In this document: in pieces, positions 39,832 to 51,418 of the stretch
Layout: each line of letters starts with the position of its first letter
How positions within the stretch are numbered: the stretch's first letter is position 1
Origin: Tetracladium setigerum
Lineage: Eukaryota > Ascomycota > Leotiomycetes > Helotiales
Assembly (NCBI GenBank): GCA_031472005.1
Contig: PZJY01000009.1
Span: forward strand, 124,001 to 188,000
Length of the DNA stretch: 64,000 bases
Direction: 5' to 3'
The notes under the pieces: model-generated
What the model saw: the letters and a program-made list of their open reading frames with translations, nothing else
Told to the model about the DNA's origin: nothing
Database searches by the model: none
Program-made: the position numbers and the translations under genes

Positions 39832-40722
39832 TTACTGGATAAAAACCACAATAATGATGTTCCGTGGGGAAGAGTCGTGACAACAAATAGTTATCATTAC
39901 CACATCTCTCTCTCCTCCTGTGATCTTCTGCCATCACATCATCTCCCGTCCCCATCTCTCAACTCCAAACATATCCACCCACTACTGCAATCTACCGTTT
40001 CCTTTCTGCTGGCCATCCCTCCCTTCTTCCCTTCCCTTCCCTACAATGATGCTCAACTGTTCTTCTAAGCTTCGATATCAACGAAGTCAAAACTGCCCCT
40101 CCTCCTTCCCCTCGGTACGGAGTAGTCATGATTTCGCCGGCCACCCCGAGCTCGCCAATGACAGTGCAGTATGAGGCCTTTGTTTCCGCCGGAGATCTCG
40201 GCCCAGCTGATAAACGAAACGAGCGATGCGATAGGGGACTTGGAAGTGGGAAGTGGTGCTGTGTAGCGGACAACACCGCCTGCTCCCACCGCCTGTGCCC
40301 CCCCAAGCACGCTGAGGCTGATGTGATAGTTGTTTGTTGATTGCTTCCCCAAAACTGCGGTCAACGACGACGACGCAATTCCCTCATCGTCACCATCTCC
40401 TCATCACCAACCCACTCCTCCTCCCTCTCAGCATTGCCAGCATCTCGTAGACGTCGTCGGTGCTGTGGCTCATTCCCAATCCCCGAACCTCTCCATCGTT
40501 TTCTGTCGCTAGGCAGCGTGATGCCGCAGCCTGGGTCATAAAGGGGGCAGTTGTGCAGCAAGAAGTGAGGCGAAGAGGGCCACCACATCGACGATCGAAG
40601 AGGAGGCCATTGCATTATTGAACCTTCCACGGACAAGCTAGGAGAACGAGGATCAGGACGAGGTGGGAGGAAGCTTTGAGATATATCCACCAAGTCTTCA
40701 CTCAGGAGGAGAGAGGTGAGAG

Positions 40723-41928
40723 ATGTCGAGCTATCATCATGAGGCCCAGCAGATGTCCAAATCGAGGGGGAAGGTGGTGAAGCCAATGCTGCGGAAGTTC
40801 ACCCAGAGCGAAAAGAATTCCCTCGATCTGGATAGACCGTCGACAGAGCAGAATGATGGGTTGGGGATTTATGATTTCGGGGCGGGATCGCGGTCGGCTC
40901 ACGATGTTGCCTTTGTCCATTCTGGACGTCGAGGATATCACCATCGCTCGACCAGCGGAACTTCGCAATTCTCGACAGCAACATCCGGCAGTGGCCATCG
41001 CACTGGCTCCTTCGTACATCCCTTCCAGCAGACGCCACGGCCATATACTCCTCCTCTTGGAGTGGCAGGTTCCTACCAGAATTCACTTCGAGAGAGCGAA
41101 CATTCACTACGCAGTCCCGCGCTGGCGGAAGGTGAAGAGCAGGAGATGTCGCAAATATACCAACACCAGCACCAATCTCAACAGCAGCAGCAGCAACATT
41201 CTCACCTTTACCCAAATTCTAGTAGCCTTGCACAACATCCCAATCCAAGTAGCAGCAATCGCAGTGCGTCTCTCTCCGGCGCAACTACATCGAATAACCT
41301 CAATTCCCCCCCACTACGCATCCAAACCAAGCATACCCTTTCCTCTTCACGCCTCGCCCGCGGGTCGCATACCAGTCTCTCGAGCACCCTCATCCTCTCC
41401 CCCGACCTAACATCACCCGCCGAGACAATGTCGCCTGTATCAGGAATTCGCAGCTCATTTGACCGGGGCGGCCATTTCCGCTTGCGCAGCCGCAGTGACG
41501 GCATCACCCAGACCGTGGAGGAGGCGAGACGAGAATACAATGAGAAACAGCAGGCCAAGGAAGAGAAGGCTGCTCGCGAGGACGTGAAGAGAATGGAGAA
41601 GGAAGCCCGCAAGGAGGCAAAGCAGCACATCGTTGTGGGAGCAGGAGGACATCGTCGCTCATCTGCGAGCGAGGCTACTCGCTCTAAACGCTCCAAATCA
41701 GATTTGACTGTCTCGTACGAAAAGGGAGTCTTTGGCCATGATTATAACACTGCCGCCAGCGAAGAACCACCACAGATGGGAGACGATAGCTTTGAGGAGC
41801 CGAAGCGTAGTCGCACTACCTCGTCGGCCCACAACCTCAAGAAGAAGAGCAATAGCGGATTCCATGTCATCTTGATGTGGATTCGCACTCGCATACTCCG
41901 CATGAAGAAAAAGACTTCCTCTTACTAG
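40723..41928 (+). CDS. Uncharacterised Ser-rich coiled-coil protein, 401 aa
   Basis: A single exon of 401 codons. The head has a basic patch (KSRGKVVKPMLRKFTQSEKN). Residues 35-260 are Ser/Gln/Pro-rich with a polyglutamine run around residues 153-159 and many SP or RSxS sites. Residues 268-310 form a strongly charged helix (EARREYNEKQQAKEEKAAREDVK...), likely a coiled coil. A basic Ser-rich segment (RSKRSKSDL) follows, and the end (MWIRTRILRMKKK) could be an amphipathic membrane-binding helix. I recognise no catalytic domain; the overall layout is that of fungal-specific conserved proteins of unknown role. Codon use and the lack of stops over 1.2 kb support a real gene. Confidence 0.75.
   Translation: MSSYHHEAQQMSKSRGKVVKPMLRKFTQSEKNSLDLDRPSTEQNDGLGIYDFGAGSRSAHDVAFVHSGRRGYHHRSTSGTSQFSTATSGSGHRTGSFVHPFQQTPRPYTPPLGVAGSYQNSLRESEHSLRSPALAEGEEQEMSQIYQHQHQSQQQQQQHSHLYPNSSSLAQHPNPSSSNRSASLSGATTSNNLNSPPLRIQTKHTLSSSRLARGSHTSLSSTLILSPDLTSPAETMSPVSGIRSSFDRGGHFRLRSRSDGITQTVEEARREYNEKQQAKEEKAAREDVKRMEKEARKEAKQHIVVGAGGHRRSSASEATRSKRSKSDLTVSYEKGVFGHDYNTAASEEPPQMGDDSFEEPKRSRTTSSAHNLKKKSNSGFHVILMWIRTRILRMKKKTSSY
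41180..41196 (+). repeat. CAG repeat encoding polyglutamine
   Basis: Four to five CAG codons followed by CAA within the coiled-coil protein gene, giving a short Gln run that may vary between strains. Confidence 0.7.
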
Positions 41929-44900
41929 GGATTTTGCGTATTGCGGGTTGTGGTGGAATGTGCGAGCATCATCTTCTCTCCCAAGCAAAGTCAACAATAC
42001 GCTCTATATTTGACAGTTCCAGGCCGACAAGAACCATCAAACCATCTCATCATCCCACTCAATCACTCCCGACTTCTACGAACTTACGAATTACGATTTC
42101 CATTCACCGCCCCCCTTCTTCGCTTCAGCACATTTGGGAACTTTTGATTTTTCCTCCTTCCACACGGCGTTTTTTTCGGACGGGACACATACATGCACAT
42201 CTTCCGCTCATCAGAGAGACAGAAATCATAAACTGAATGGAATTCCACTTCATTTTCGTCACAAATTAGACGAATCACGATACACATCTTTGCATCTTGC
42301 GGTTACCTTTTTTCCACATTGTCCCCGCCTTCATTGAAGACTTGGGTTGACATCAGCATGGCGTTCTGGTTTGATTTGGGCTCTTTCTTCCTCTTCTTCT
42401 TCTTCTTCCTTCTTCTGTTTCTGGAAGTTATGTACTGTCTGTACACGTGGCGTACATACAAGCGAAACAAGCGATTTGATATTACCTCCTCTGTTGGGAG
42501 GAGGAGAGTTAGAGCAAAAGGAATGTTCTTTTTTGGGCGGGCCTTCTTGCCCTTTTGAGGTTTTCCACAAGGGTTGTTTTTACATGTCTCTACACGTTTC
42601 CTGGTGATTCACAGGCGTGGCTTTGAGAACAGCGTGATGGTTCTATTTTCCATGTTTCTTTGCTCACTTTTTGCCTCCTCTGGGAAGCGTGAGCTGGTGA
42701 CAACTTTGAAAGGTCAACTCTCTTGGTCTTCATAGGTAGCAAGGAGTTCAAGCAATTCAAACAATTCAAGCACAATGTGTTATCGAATTTTCAACTTTGC
42801 CTGGCATGATGTGACGGAATGGTGATATATAAGTGTTCGCCTGCGTCCTCTTGTTCAATGACCGCACCTGGCCGGACTTTTGTGCTATCATATCTGATCT
42901 TACGGGATTCATCAACCTCTTTGCCTTCTATTCTGGGGCGTAAGGTGGCCGACGTTGATAAGTTTTCTGGTTTTCGCTCACATTCATTTTTATCTTTCCT
43001 ACTCCCTCGCTGCTGATAAATCGCAAAGGTAACTTCATCACTTTCTCAGAGAGGTGCTAGAGGATATAGGAGGAAATTTCATTCACCCATAACTTCTCTT
43101 TCAACTTCCATTCGAAATTCCCATCCTACTACCATACATAAGACATAAAGAATGATTTTTTGGGATCGTTATTTTTCTCTAGCTTATATCTTAAATGTCT
43201 GCTTCAAGTCGTAAACTAGAACGTTAGGAAATCTAATGGGCTCATAGAATTCAGGATTTGTGGATAACTGTATTGCAGTTTGCAATGCATTTAAACTTAT
43301 ATTATTATATAGTAGCTAGAACTGGTATATATATAATCTAAATGTCTTGAGAAATGATAGGTTTAGAACAGATCTACCTGAAATAGCCATTTCGACTGTC
43401 TTCAAGAATATTGGACTAAAATATACAAGTGATACTCAACATACAAATCCGCTACACTATTTACACAAAAGGAGTCCATTTTTGCTTTTCGTCTGTACTT
43501 GGAAAGAACAGTCTGCTTTGTTGTCTTCTACTTCTCTCATAAATTGTAACTTAAATCTGAATGCATATTTAGTGACTTAAGCTCGACTCTACAAAAGGAA
43601 AGTTGAAAGATAGTTGCGACACTCGAAAGCGAAAAGGCTGGGCTGACTGTTTTCTGAAAAGTGAATGAATGAACTTCATCCTCATCCAGTAAGTACTACG
43701 ATTCTTCTAGCACTAGCGGCAGGAGGGACGGATGAGGGACCAATCAATATATAAGTCCATTGCCCTCCTCGATGATCCCGAAAAAGAAGACGATGTCGGC
43801 AATCTTGACCGGCAGGATCCTGGACGTCATGGTTGGAGGCCTATCGGCGAAGGCCTCACCAAGCTCGAGATTCAAGTCTGAACGAAATTAGAAGGGCGAA
43901 GGAGATTATAGAGGATATGAATCGCAGCAGTGAGATAAACCTGGCCACCCTCGACAATGATGGGCCTGAAAGGGAGGATATTCACGAAATGAATAACACT
44001 CGATTTTTCGTTTACTGTCGATTTGTAGGTGCTGTCGTTTTTCAATTCTCAACGCATGACATCGTCAAACTTCAAGACTTCTCATTTGATATTAACTAAC
44101 ACAATATCTCGAGCTGTGGTCTAGCCAGTCAGCATGAGGAGCTCTAGCTATAATCAACTTCAGGTCTTTCTCATTCTCGTCTTGTGCCAATACTTACTGC
44201 ACATCACCAGAAACACTGTGAACACTTGGTAATAGCGCTGTAGGGTGCATAACCAGTCTTGTTGACCATGAGTTGAAGGCATACGCGGTGAACTTGCGAA
44301 GATCAGAGACGTTGAGGTTGGAGATATCGACTGGGATATTTATACTGTCCTATTCCCACCGCCCAGATCTTCTTTCTCATATCTTTTGTAGATTGAAGAT
44401 GACTGGATAATTTTTCAAAAGCTGTCCACAACATCGCTATTAGAATTTTAAAAGCCGAAATGAATCACGAAGGGAAGTGGCTAACTTCAGATTCTGAAGT
44501 AAGGAGAAGCATTGTTGTTGCTGGAATCAAATATGCGAGATAAAGCTCAAGAGAAGCATGTCAGAATTCATGCAACAAGATGACAATGACACATCTCCCA
44601 TTCTTGAGCCGATCTCTCCAAAGCAAATTCCGACGGAAAGAATTTTGTTTTAGCAGAAAGAGAAGTAATGCAAACTAACACCTCAAGAAGAGGGTTCACG
44701 TCAAGAGCTGACCATAAGCAGGAAGAACAATAAGCCGAAAGCGACGAGAGAAAGTGTTCACCTCAGGGGAAATCAAATAGAAATTGGGCCGATTGAATCA
44801 AGTCTTGTATTGAGGACACAAAAAGATATGGGAGCCCTCGCCAACAACCCAAAAATTCAATGAATAACAGCGATGCCAATATCGTAAACATGATAAACTG

Positions 44901-45683
44901 ATCACGTAGAATATCAAGTGCCATTTCATTACATATCACGCGGTGCTCAGTTTGTCTCCTTTCCGCAATTCATCTCAATGTCTCGGTAGAATACTTCCAC
45001 ATGCCGAATCCTCCCCATTTGAGTCAATCGAAGGCATATTGTGTCAAAGTGCGCAAGCTGGATATTCTCTGGTGGTAACATTGACCTTCTCGAATTCTGA
45101 CCCCTCTACATAGTCCTCGTATGATCAAACATCAATGGACTGGACTGAGATTCAACCTAAACCACCACTCCGGGCTGTGATTCTCGAGAGACTCGGGCCA
45201 AATCCTTCGAATGCCCGGGTGGCTGGAGATACAATACGGGCAATGAAAAGGAGTGTTTGAAGAATTCGGTGAGCTTTGCAACCCATTGGCCGTTTTTCTG
45301 AAATTATTGTCGTAGATTGAATGCCGTCATTGATGATGGTGATTGTGAGATGTTTGTATCACAGATCATGGGATATCTTGGTATTGGTAGAAATTTGGTG
45401 GGATGCTTTTTGTTTTTGTGCTTGGTTTTGAAGGTTCGTTCCCATGATGGCTGTTCTGAAAGCCTGTGTTACGGGCAATCAAAACAAACCCGTTTGCACA
45501 CGGAGGATTGCACACGAGGGAATGATGGTGGCCGACGGTAAGAATCTCCGATACTGGAAAGAAGTTGTCGGGGCGAATGACGTCGAAAGCAGGCAGAAAG
45601 TTTCTAGTTTGACAGATTTGCAAGATCGAAAAGGTATTTCTATGCCAGAATCAAACTCTCGCCATTCTTGAGCTCCTCGAATC
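41929..45683. other. 3.8-kb region with gene scraps, no intact gene
   Basis: The first 450 bases are a T/C-rich 3' flank with a TTC run near 42388-42412. The part 43140-43340 is visibly AT-rich (TATATATA). At 43732-43881 a 49-codon plus-strand frame (MRDQSIYKSIALLDD...) looks coding but stops. From 45286 down to about 44198 the minus strand has three coding-looking pieces, described separately. No transposon ends seen. Confidence 0.5.
44198..45286 (-). pseudogene. Possible decayed or unresolved multi-exon gene
   Basis: Three minus-strand pieces have coding character. The frame 45286-45152 opens with ATG (MGCKAHRILQTLLFIARIV), includes a hydrophobic stretch and stops after 44 codons. The frame 45081-44947 (MLPPENIQLAHFD...VEVFYRDIE) also runs 44 codons. 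A third piece ends at 44198 with SVDISNLNVSDLRKF and a clean CA|GTAAGT donor. I could not connect them into one reading frame and recognise no family. Either introns I cannot place, or a relic broken by stops and indels. Upstream and downstream sequence is AT-rich. Confidence 0.25.
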
Positions 45684-46762
45684 TTACTTCCCCAACTCCA
45701 CCACGACACCTTCCTGATCCTCTAGTGCCTTGCTCTCCATCTCCATGGCCTCTTGCAAACTGATCGCAGTCCTGGCGAGAAACCAACTAACCAGCCCCCC
45801 GCCTTTTTTGACTTCATCATGCGTCCCAATCCAATATTTCGCTTTGAGCATTCTCTGAACTTTCAACCCATTATGTGCCCCCTTGTTTAGTTGTGCCGTG
45901 ACGCCGGTCGTCCAACCAGTCTTGATTTGTATGTCTTGTAGTCCGTGGAGAAGAGCAAGTGTATGTATTGGTGGCGTGGCGGAAACAAGAGACTCTAGAT
46001 TGGCGGGGGATATGCCGTGGGGGTGTAAATTACTGCTTCTGCCTCCTCATGTGACGAGACATCGTGATCAGTATTCTGGAAGGCGATCATGATCGCAGAA
46101 TGGTAATACAATAAATCAGGTCCATCATATGCGACCCTACTAATTCCAATCCAATTCGGCAAAGGAGAGGTCGAGGAAGTCCTCCAATCCCCCGCAAACT
46201 TCGGAATGTCAAACACGGTATCGAAGTGTCCCCAGGAGCGAATTATTGAAGCAGCTTTGGCAGTCGCAAATATCGGAACAGAGGGCGCAAGTTCGAGGAG
46301 CGTCTCGCGGTGCATATGGTCTGTAAATTCGTGGGAAATAACAACGGCATCAATGCAGTTCCTTTTATGCCTCTCCGTATTCCCATCTCCATCTTTATCC
46401 GCTTCCTGATATCCTCTCGCTGCCTTCTCTATTCCTTGAATCACATCGTCCACCTCCTGAATACTCTGGACACAACTCTCCACGTTGTGCCACTGCTGGC
46501 TGAAGAACTTTGCCACATCTGCCTGGCCCCCCTTTAACCACGGATCAATCAAGACGTGGTAGTACTTCCGTTGTTGCAGGAGAGATGTGGCAGTTTCTGG
46601 TGAATATGGTAGGGAGAGGAGCCATGTAGTGTCGGCATTGAGATGTGTGAGGAGCGGTCGGCTGGTGTTGAGCGCGGCGGTTATAGAGGATTGGAGGTCA
46701 GTAAAGAGTTGTTCTGTTGGGGTATATTCGACGTCGTCTTCTTCAACATGTGAAGATGACAT
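45684..46762 (-). CDS. Metallo-beta-lactamase-superfamily protein (frameshifted in this sequence)
   Basis: Read from ATG at 46762, the first about 247 residues end in the block EEAEAVIYTP. Restoring one base at 46019-46023 lets the frame continue through PHGISPANLESLV, ALLHGLQDI, GWTTGVTAQLNKGAHNGL and YWIGTHDEVKKGGGLVSWFL to the stop at 45684, about 359 residues in all. The segment DAVVISHEFTDHMHRETL is an HxxxDHxH metal-ligand motif and LIDPWL a typical early strand, as in UlaG-like members that hydrolyse unknown esters or lactones. No signal peptide, so cytosolic. As written, the C-run CCCCC (five, six needed) puts the ribosome out of frame and into a stop a few codons later. Substrate unknown. 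The gene is unlinked in function to its neighbours as far as I can tell. Confidence 0.82.
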
Positions 46763-47634
46763 TGCAATTGACTACGGTATAAAAGGGGAGAAGGAAGACG
46801 CCATCATCGCGGTTAGGAGATGGTGTAGTCTGGTGGCGGTTGAATTGTGTAGGTTAATGTACAAGGGGGAGGAAGTCTTGACGTCGACAGTATGGTGACG
46901 TTGTGCAGGGAGGGGTGGTCGATGCTTGGAGTCAATTAATTTTGAGAAACACAGAAACGAACGACTGTACACAGTATATCCAAGATAACTCGTTATCTTA
47001 TTGAAGGGTTCAAATATGAGAGTATGAGACTTTTCATTACAAAGAAATAAAATCAAGAAAAGTCAAGAACCTCCTTCGTCGTCGGAAATCCACATGCAAC
47101 TCCTCCTTGGCAGAGTGTATGCGAGCCAGAGAAAGACTCGAGTACAGGAGACCGAGCACGCGTACGAAAGAACCATTTCTTACATAACAAGCAGTTCAGC
47201 TAAACATTAGTTTTTGAATTTTCTTGGTTCCCTATGGAAAGGATCAAGACAAGGCAAATCATTTGTGTAAGTCCATGATTTCCTAAGATCGAGAAGGTAA
47301 GGTCTTCGTGCAATGCAAATGTCTAAGAGCTCATTAGCTTTTAGATCGCCATGATTTACCTGGGCTCTATGCAGTGTCTCTACCATTTCACAAAAATGTA
47401 CGAAGAAATGGACGTCTTCACAGTTCTTTGTCTATGCGTAAACTTTTTCGCTGTTGTAGCTGATGCCTCGCTCAATTCAACTTCTGATATTATAACATCA
47501 AATATTGTATTGTTAAACGTACGACTTATCCATGCTAGCTAGGTTGTATGTACTCCAAGAATGGGATCTTTACATAATTACATTTATCGAATACCCAATG
47601 CAAAAGAAAGACGTCAATAAAATCCATCCCTCCC
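46763..47634. other. Intergenic region upstream of the metallo-beta-lactamase-like gene
   Basis: Holds the promoter of the gene on the left and the 3' flank of the WSC gene on the right. A 63-codon frame at 47351-47542 is hydrophobic at its N-terminus (CLCVNFFAVVADASLNS) and could be a tiny secreted protein, but evidence is too thin for a gene call. Confidence 0.5.
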
Positions 47635-49754
47635 TCATGCTACAGCCTCAGCAATGAATTCAAGAGAAACTTGTGACCCAAAAGCAGTGTTCGGATCGTT
47701 GAGAGAGATCGAAAGAGTGGCAGTAGAAACAGTATTACCGGATACTCTGAACTGTGTACGAGTTGTGGGTCTCTCGCAGCTGCACTGGATCGACTTGCCT
47801 TGGATGACAGGACCCACACATGTGACAAACGAGTTGTTGACTCCAACCTGAGAAGCCGCCGCGGTATAGAGATTCAAGTTCGAGGACTGAACCACGAACA
47901 GATTTCCAACCTTCAGCCGGTTGGTAGTGGCCTCGAGGTAAAAAACTCCAGGGGACCATTGAGGCTGGGTCGATGTGACATACATGATGTACCCATTGCT
48001 ATCAGTCCTAACCTTGACCAATTGACCATTGGCACTGTTTTGCGATGTGTTACCTGCACGAAGAGCGAAAGTTGGAAGTGCCGGCGCGACGGTGGTGGTC
48101 GTCGTGGTCGTGGTCGTCGTGGTCGTCGTGGTCGTCGTGGTCGTCGTCGTGGTAGGACTTGGGGAGGATGTTGTCTAGAAAGTTGTATTTAGTAGGCAGA
48201 TCTTAGAGCTAGACCACTTATTAGACTCACAGTTGTGCTTGAGGTCGTGGAGCTGGCAGAGGAGCTTTCACTCGTGGTTGATGAGACAGTCTAGAACAAG
48301 TCAGTAAATACAGAGAACTGTATATGGTGTCTGGTGAAATCACTCACGGTTGTTTGACTTGAAGTAGTAGATTCGGGGCTCGTGGAAGTAGATGTGGCGC
48401 TCGCAGAGGAGGTTGTCTGGGAATGATTAGCTCAATCTCAAAATAAGTATCCCTTGAAGCAGGATCATGTACCGTCGTTGTGCTCTCGGAACTTGTTGTG
48501 CTAGAAGTACTTGCAGAAGAAGTGGTTGAACTAGTGGTACTTTCGGAAGAAGTAGAGGTGGTGCTTGAGCTGGTAGTTGTTGGCAGCGCAGTTGTCTGAT
48601 TTCGATTTAGTATTATGATTCAAAATGGTGCACTTGAATTCCTTATACTCACGGTGGATGAAGTTGTAGTAGCGCTTGGGGTTCTGGCTCCAAACTTGAA
48701 CAAGTCAAGATGATCTCCGGCACCACACTTCTCAGCATTATTCCCACCACAAGGGAATGAGCAAATCGCATCGTCAGCGACGGCGCTTCCGGTATTGAGG
48801 GTGTTTCCACAGTAACATTCGCTAGCCCACTCAACTCCGAAATATTTGAATCCAGCGCAAGCGGTGGCACATTTCTCGACGGTCATGGCATCGTCGAAAT
48901 ATTGTTTGCCGGTCAACGTCCTCAATCCTTGGCCTTGAGGTGACGTGTAAGCTTCCGTATAGCATCCCTCACGATTGTAAGCCGTCTCGGGACTCGTTTC
49001 GGGAACTGAAGCTGCGCCGAACTCCCAGAGGTTGAGGCGTGAATCTCCTCCACAGCTCTGAGAGCTATCTCCACCACAGTTGTATTTGCACTCCAGCTGC
49101 GAGACCTTGACACTTCCACTTCCCAAAGGATCGTTTCCACAGAAACATTCCCTCTGGTACTCCAAGGCAAAATAGTTGAATCCCGCGCACTTACCAGCAC
49201 ATTTCTCGACGGTGAGTTGGTCGTCGACAAAAAGAGCACCAGTCAGAGCACGGCCGGTAGTAGCTTCTGTGTAGCAACCGAGGGAGCCATAAGTGGGAGT
49301 TGCTCCTGGATTGACTGGGATTGTTCCTGTGAGCGCATATGTTGTGAGGTGGTCTCCTGCTCCGCAAGTCTGGGTTGCATCTCCAGGGCAGTTAAATGAA
49401 CAATATGCTTCTTGGACTTTAACGGATCCAGCAGCAGGGATATTGCCACAGAAACACTGAAGATAGTTAGTTAGTCTCGATATTTCAGTTCGACAAAAGA
49501 TTCCTTACCTCGCGTCCATATTCAGTGCCGAAGTAAGTATAGCCAGTGCATGCCGCAGCACATTTCTCAGTTGTCATTGCGTCATCAATATATGTTTTCT
49601 CACTAAAGGTTCTGACGCTAGTTGTATCGGTATAGCATCCAATGTAATCGTAACCTGGAATGGCCACTGTGGCTCTCTGTTGTAAAGACTGAATGGGCTT
49701 CGAAGCCACAAGGACCAACAAAAAAGAACCAAAAAGAAGACTAGAAGAATGCAT
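47635..49754 (-). CDS. Secreted triple-WSC-domain protein with mucin-like stalk
   Basis: Six exons: 49754-49509, 49456-48653, 48595-48473, 48416-48348, 48290-48231 and 48174-47635, about 613 residues, all introns in phase 0. A signal peptide (about residues 1-20, LLFGSFLLVLVAS) precedes three WSC domains (roughly 37-125, 140-235, 255-350). Each has the GCYT start, the EKCA..C..(Y/F)xYFG middle and the CFCGN/CYCGN, CxxxCGG end with eight Cys. A Ser/Thr stalk encoded by three mini-exons ends in about 20 Thr in a row. The last 150 residues (NGQLVKVRTDSNGYIMYV...) form a compact unknown domain. No GPI signal or membrane helix at the C-terminus, so it is probably a secreted, O-glycosylated wall or glycan-binding protein. 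WSC domains bind glycans in several fungal proteins. The start at 49754 has the signal peptide; an in-frame ATG-like extension to 49874 crosses a tandem repeat and lacks one. Confidence 0.9.
48091..48155 (-). repeat. ACG/ACC microsatellite coding a Thr run
   Basis: Tandem ACGACGACC units inside the last exon of the WSC gene encode about 20 consecutive threonines, the end of the stalk. Confidence 0.85.
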
Positions 49755-51418
49755 GATTGAAGTAATGCAGATATGGACAAAACGTATTGAATCAAACAGA
49801 AACGATTGAATGGGTCTGAAGAGACTGACTGAAGAGACTGGCTGAAGAGACTGACTGAAGAGACTGACTTGCAAACAAATCGCCAGGAAAACAGCAAAGC
49901 ATCACCTTTATGTTATTGTCAATTCCACGACCCGCTTGCCCAGATTCTTTTCCGGCTTGATATTTGTTTATCATGCCTAGATCCTTTTCAATATTAGCCG
50001 CCAAGATGTCCATAAACAAATGATTGACGAATTGAACCTAGAGATGACCCATTGACCTGGCCAGGCTCTCCACGCAGTGATGGCGGCCTCGCTTAACACG
50101 TTGATCATACGCGTTTTAGCGAGTTCCCAAAAGAAATATTATTGCAATTTCCTATTTGGGAAATTATCTTGCCATTTCAGCCGCCCCGCTGGGAAGACAA
50201 TGCCCCTGAAAATCTGAGATTAGTCTCGAACGGGAAGAATCCCATGGCCGAGAATGCCCTTTGGATATGCGTCTTCAGTATTCCAGCCCCGAAAAGATAT
50301 TCCGCAGGGATCAATATACATAAGGGATTCGCAGATCATACCTGGATGCTTGATAACTTCGGGTCCCCCGATGCAAGATGCTGAATGGGATCGAGACAAG
50401 GGGATTGCGATAATACTTCTTGCATATGGGCACTCTTGGCGCGTGGTCTGGTATGTTCATAATTATCATTGTGCATTGTTGTGCTCCAATGTTGGACATC
50501 TGCCTTTGGAACTTCCTCTGGACTTTGAGAGCAAAATGATGCCGTTGTCTATTGTTGCCCGCTTCGCCAGGTCATAAAATGGAGGTATTCATCGCCTTTC
50601 AGAGCCAATATTAAACAAACAAACGGGAAGAAATAGATAGTAATCATACAACTCGTGTTAGTTACTTTTAATAATGGGCTTGACTGCTCAAGATGTAACA
50701 CAAAATCTGTAATGCACGCAAAGAGAGTATCGATTGGCCAAACCAGCCGAAAAAACCTCACCGAGTTGATAAAGTCAATCCAAGAAGATGCCTCAAATCG
50801 AAGAATGAGGAAACTTCCCCATCTTCCTTCGCGGTTGGCCGTTTCGCTCTTGCTGTGGTGGCAGATTTCGAAGTTTGAGGCTTGAAGCTGGGCACCTGGA
50901 GTTAAACGATCCAGACTTTGGGATCAAATAAATCTCCAGGTCTCCAGCGTTCCAGAACCAGGCAGAGAACAGCTTGATTGTTTTAATTGCCTGAGTGTGT
51001 TAGGACAGTACAAGAGCAATATGTCGATTTGACACTTTCGCACTAAGTGCAGTCCTTGTAACATAGGGACGGTCGTCACAGTGTTAATGATGAGGTAAAA
51101 GGGGAGGTTCGGATAGTTTTTTGTATTCTGTCTCAGGAGTGAAAAGAGATCAGGAGGAAGAACCCATTAGATATATCTGTGGTTGCTAATAAGCAGTGGC
51201 AATCGGGTCCATTCAGCACGTGCTACTGTATCAGAAGAATCAGACCATTATTCCCAAAGCTACCTACATAAGAACTTTTACTATTTCGATATCTACTGCG
51301 GAAATTCAAAAAAATCTCTCTAGTACTCATAGTAAAGATTATTTTATGCGGGAGGTCGAGGAGGACTGAACTCCGATATTCGATCTCTTCCAACGACCTC
51401 TGATATACTCTCCAAATC
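49755..51418. other. 1.7-kb intergenic region
   Basis: Contains the WSC promoter with the 13-base repeat. Frames at 50254-50577 and 50655-50885 (+) are short and unlike any family I know. No RNA or element recognised. Confidence 0.5.
49816..49868 (-). repeat. 13-base tandem repeat in the WSC gene leader
   Basis: Four head-to-tail copies of CTGAAGAGACTGA (one with a terminal G) on the plus strand, 60-115 bases upstream of the WSC start codon, so probably in the 5' leader or core promoter. Confidence 0.85.

Larger units (their letters stand above)
33779..40722. other. 6.9-kb intergenic region without a confident gene
   Basis: Contains the promoter of the glycosyltransferase on the left and that of the coiled-coil protein on the right. 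Open frames are short, overlap on both strands and look random. The segment 37826-37884 carries several GTACAG copies, 38944-38957 a TACCTACCTAGGTAG near-palindrome, and 39800-39831 an ACC microsatellite. No RNA or mobile element recognised. Confidence 0.5.

Noticed and set aside
39627..39851. Frames with a His or Gly run
   Set aside because: Produced by the ACC microsatellite.
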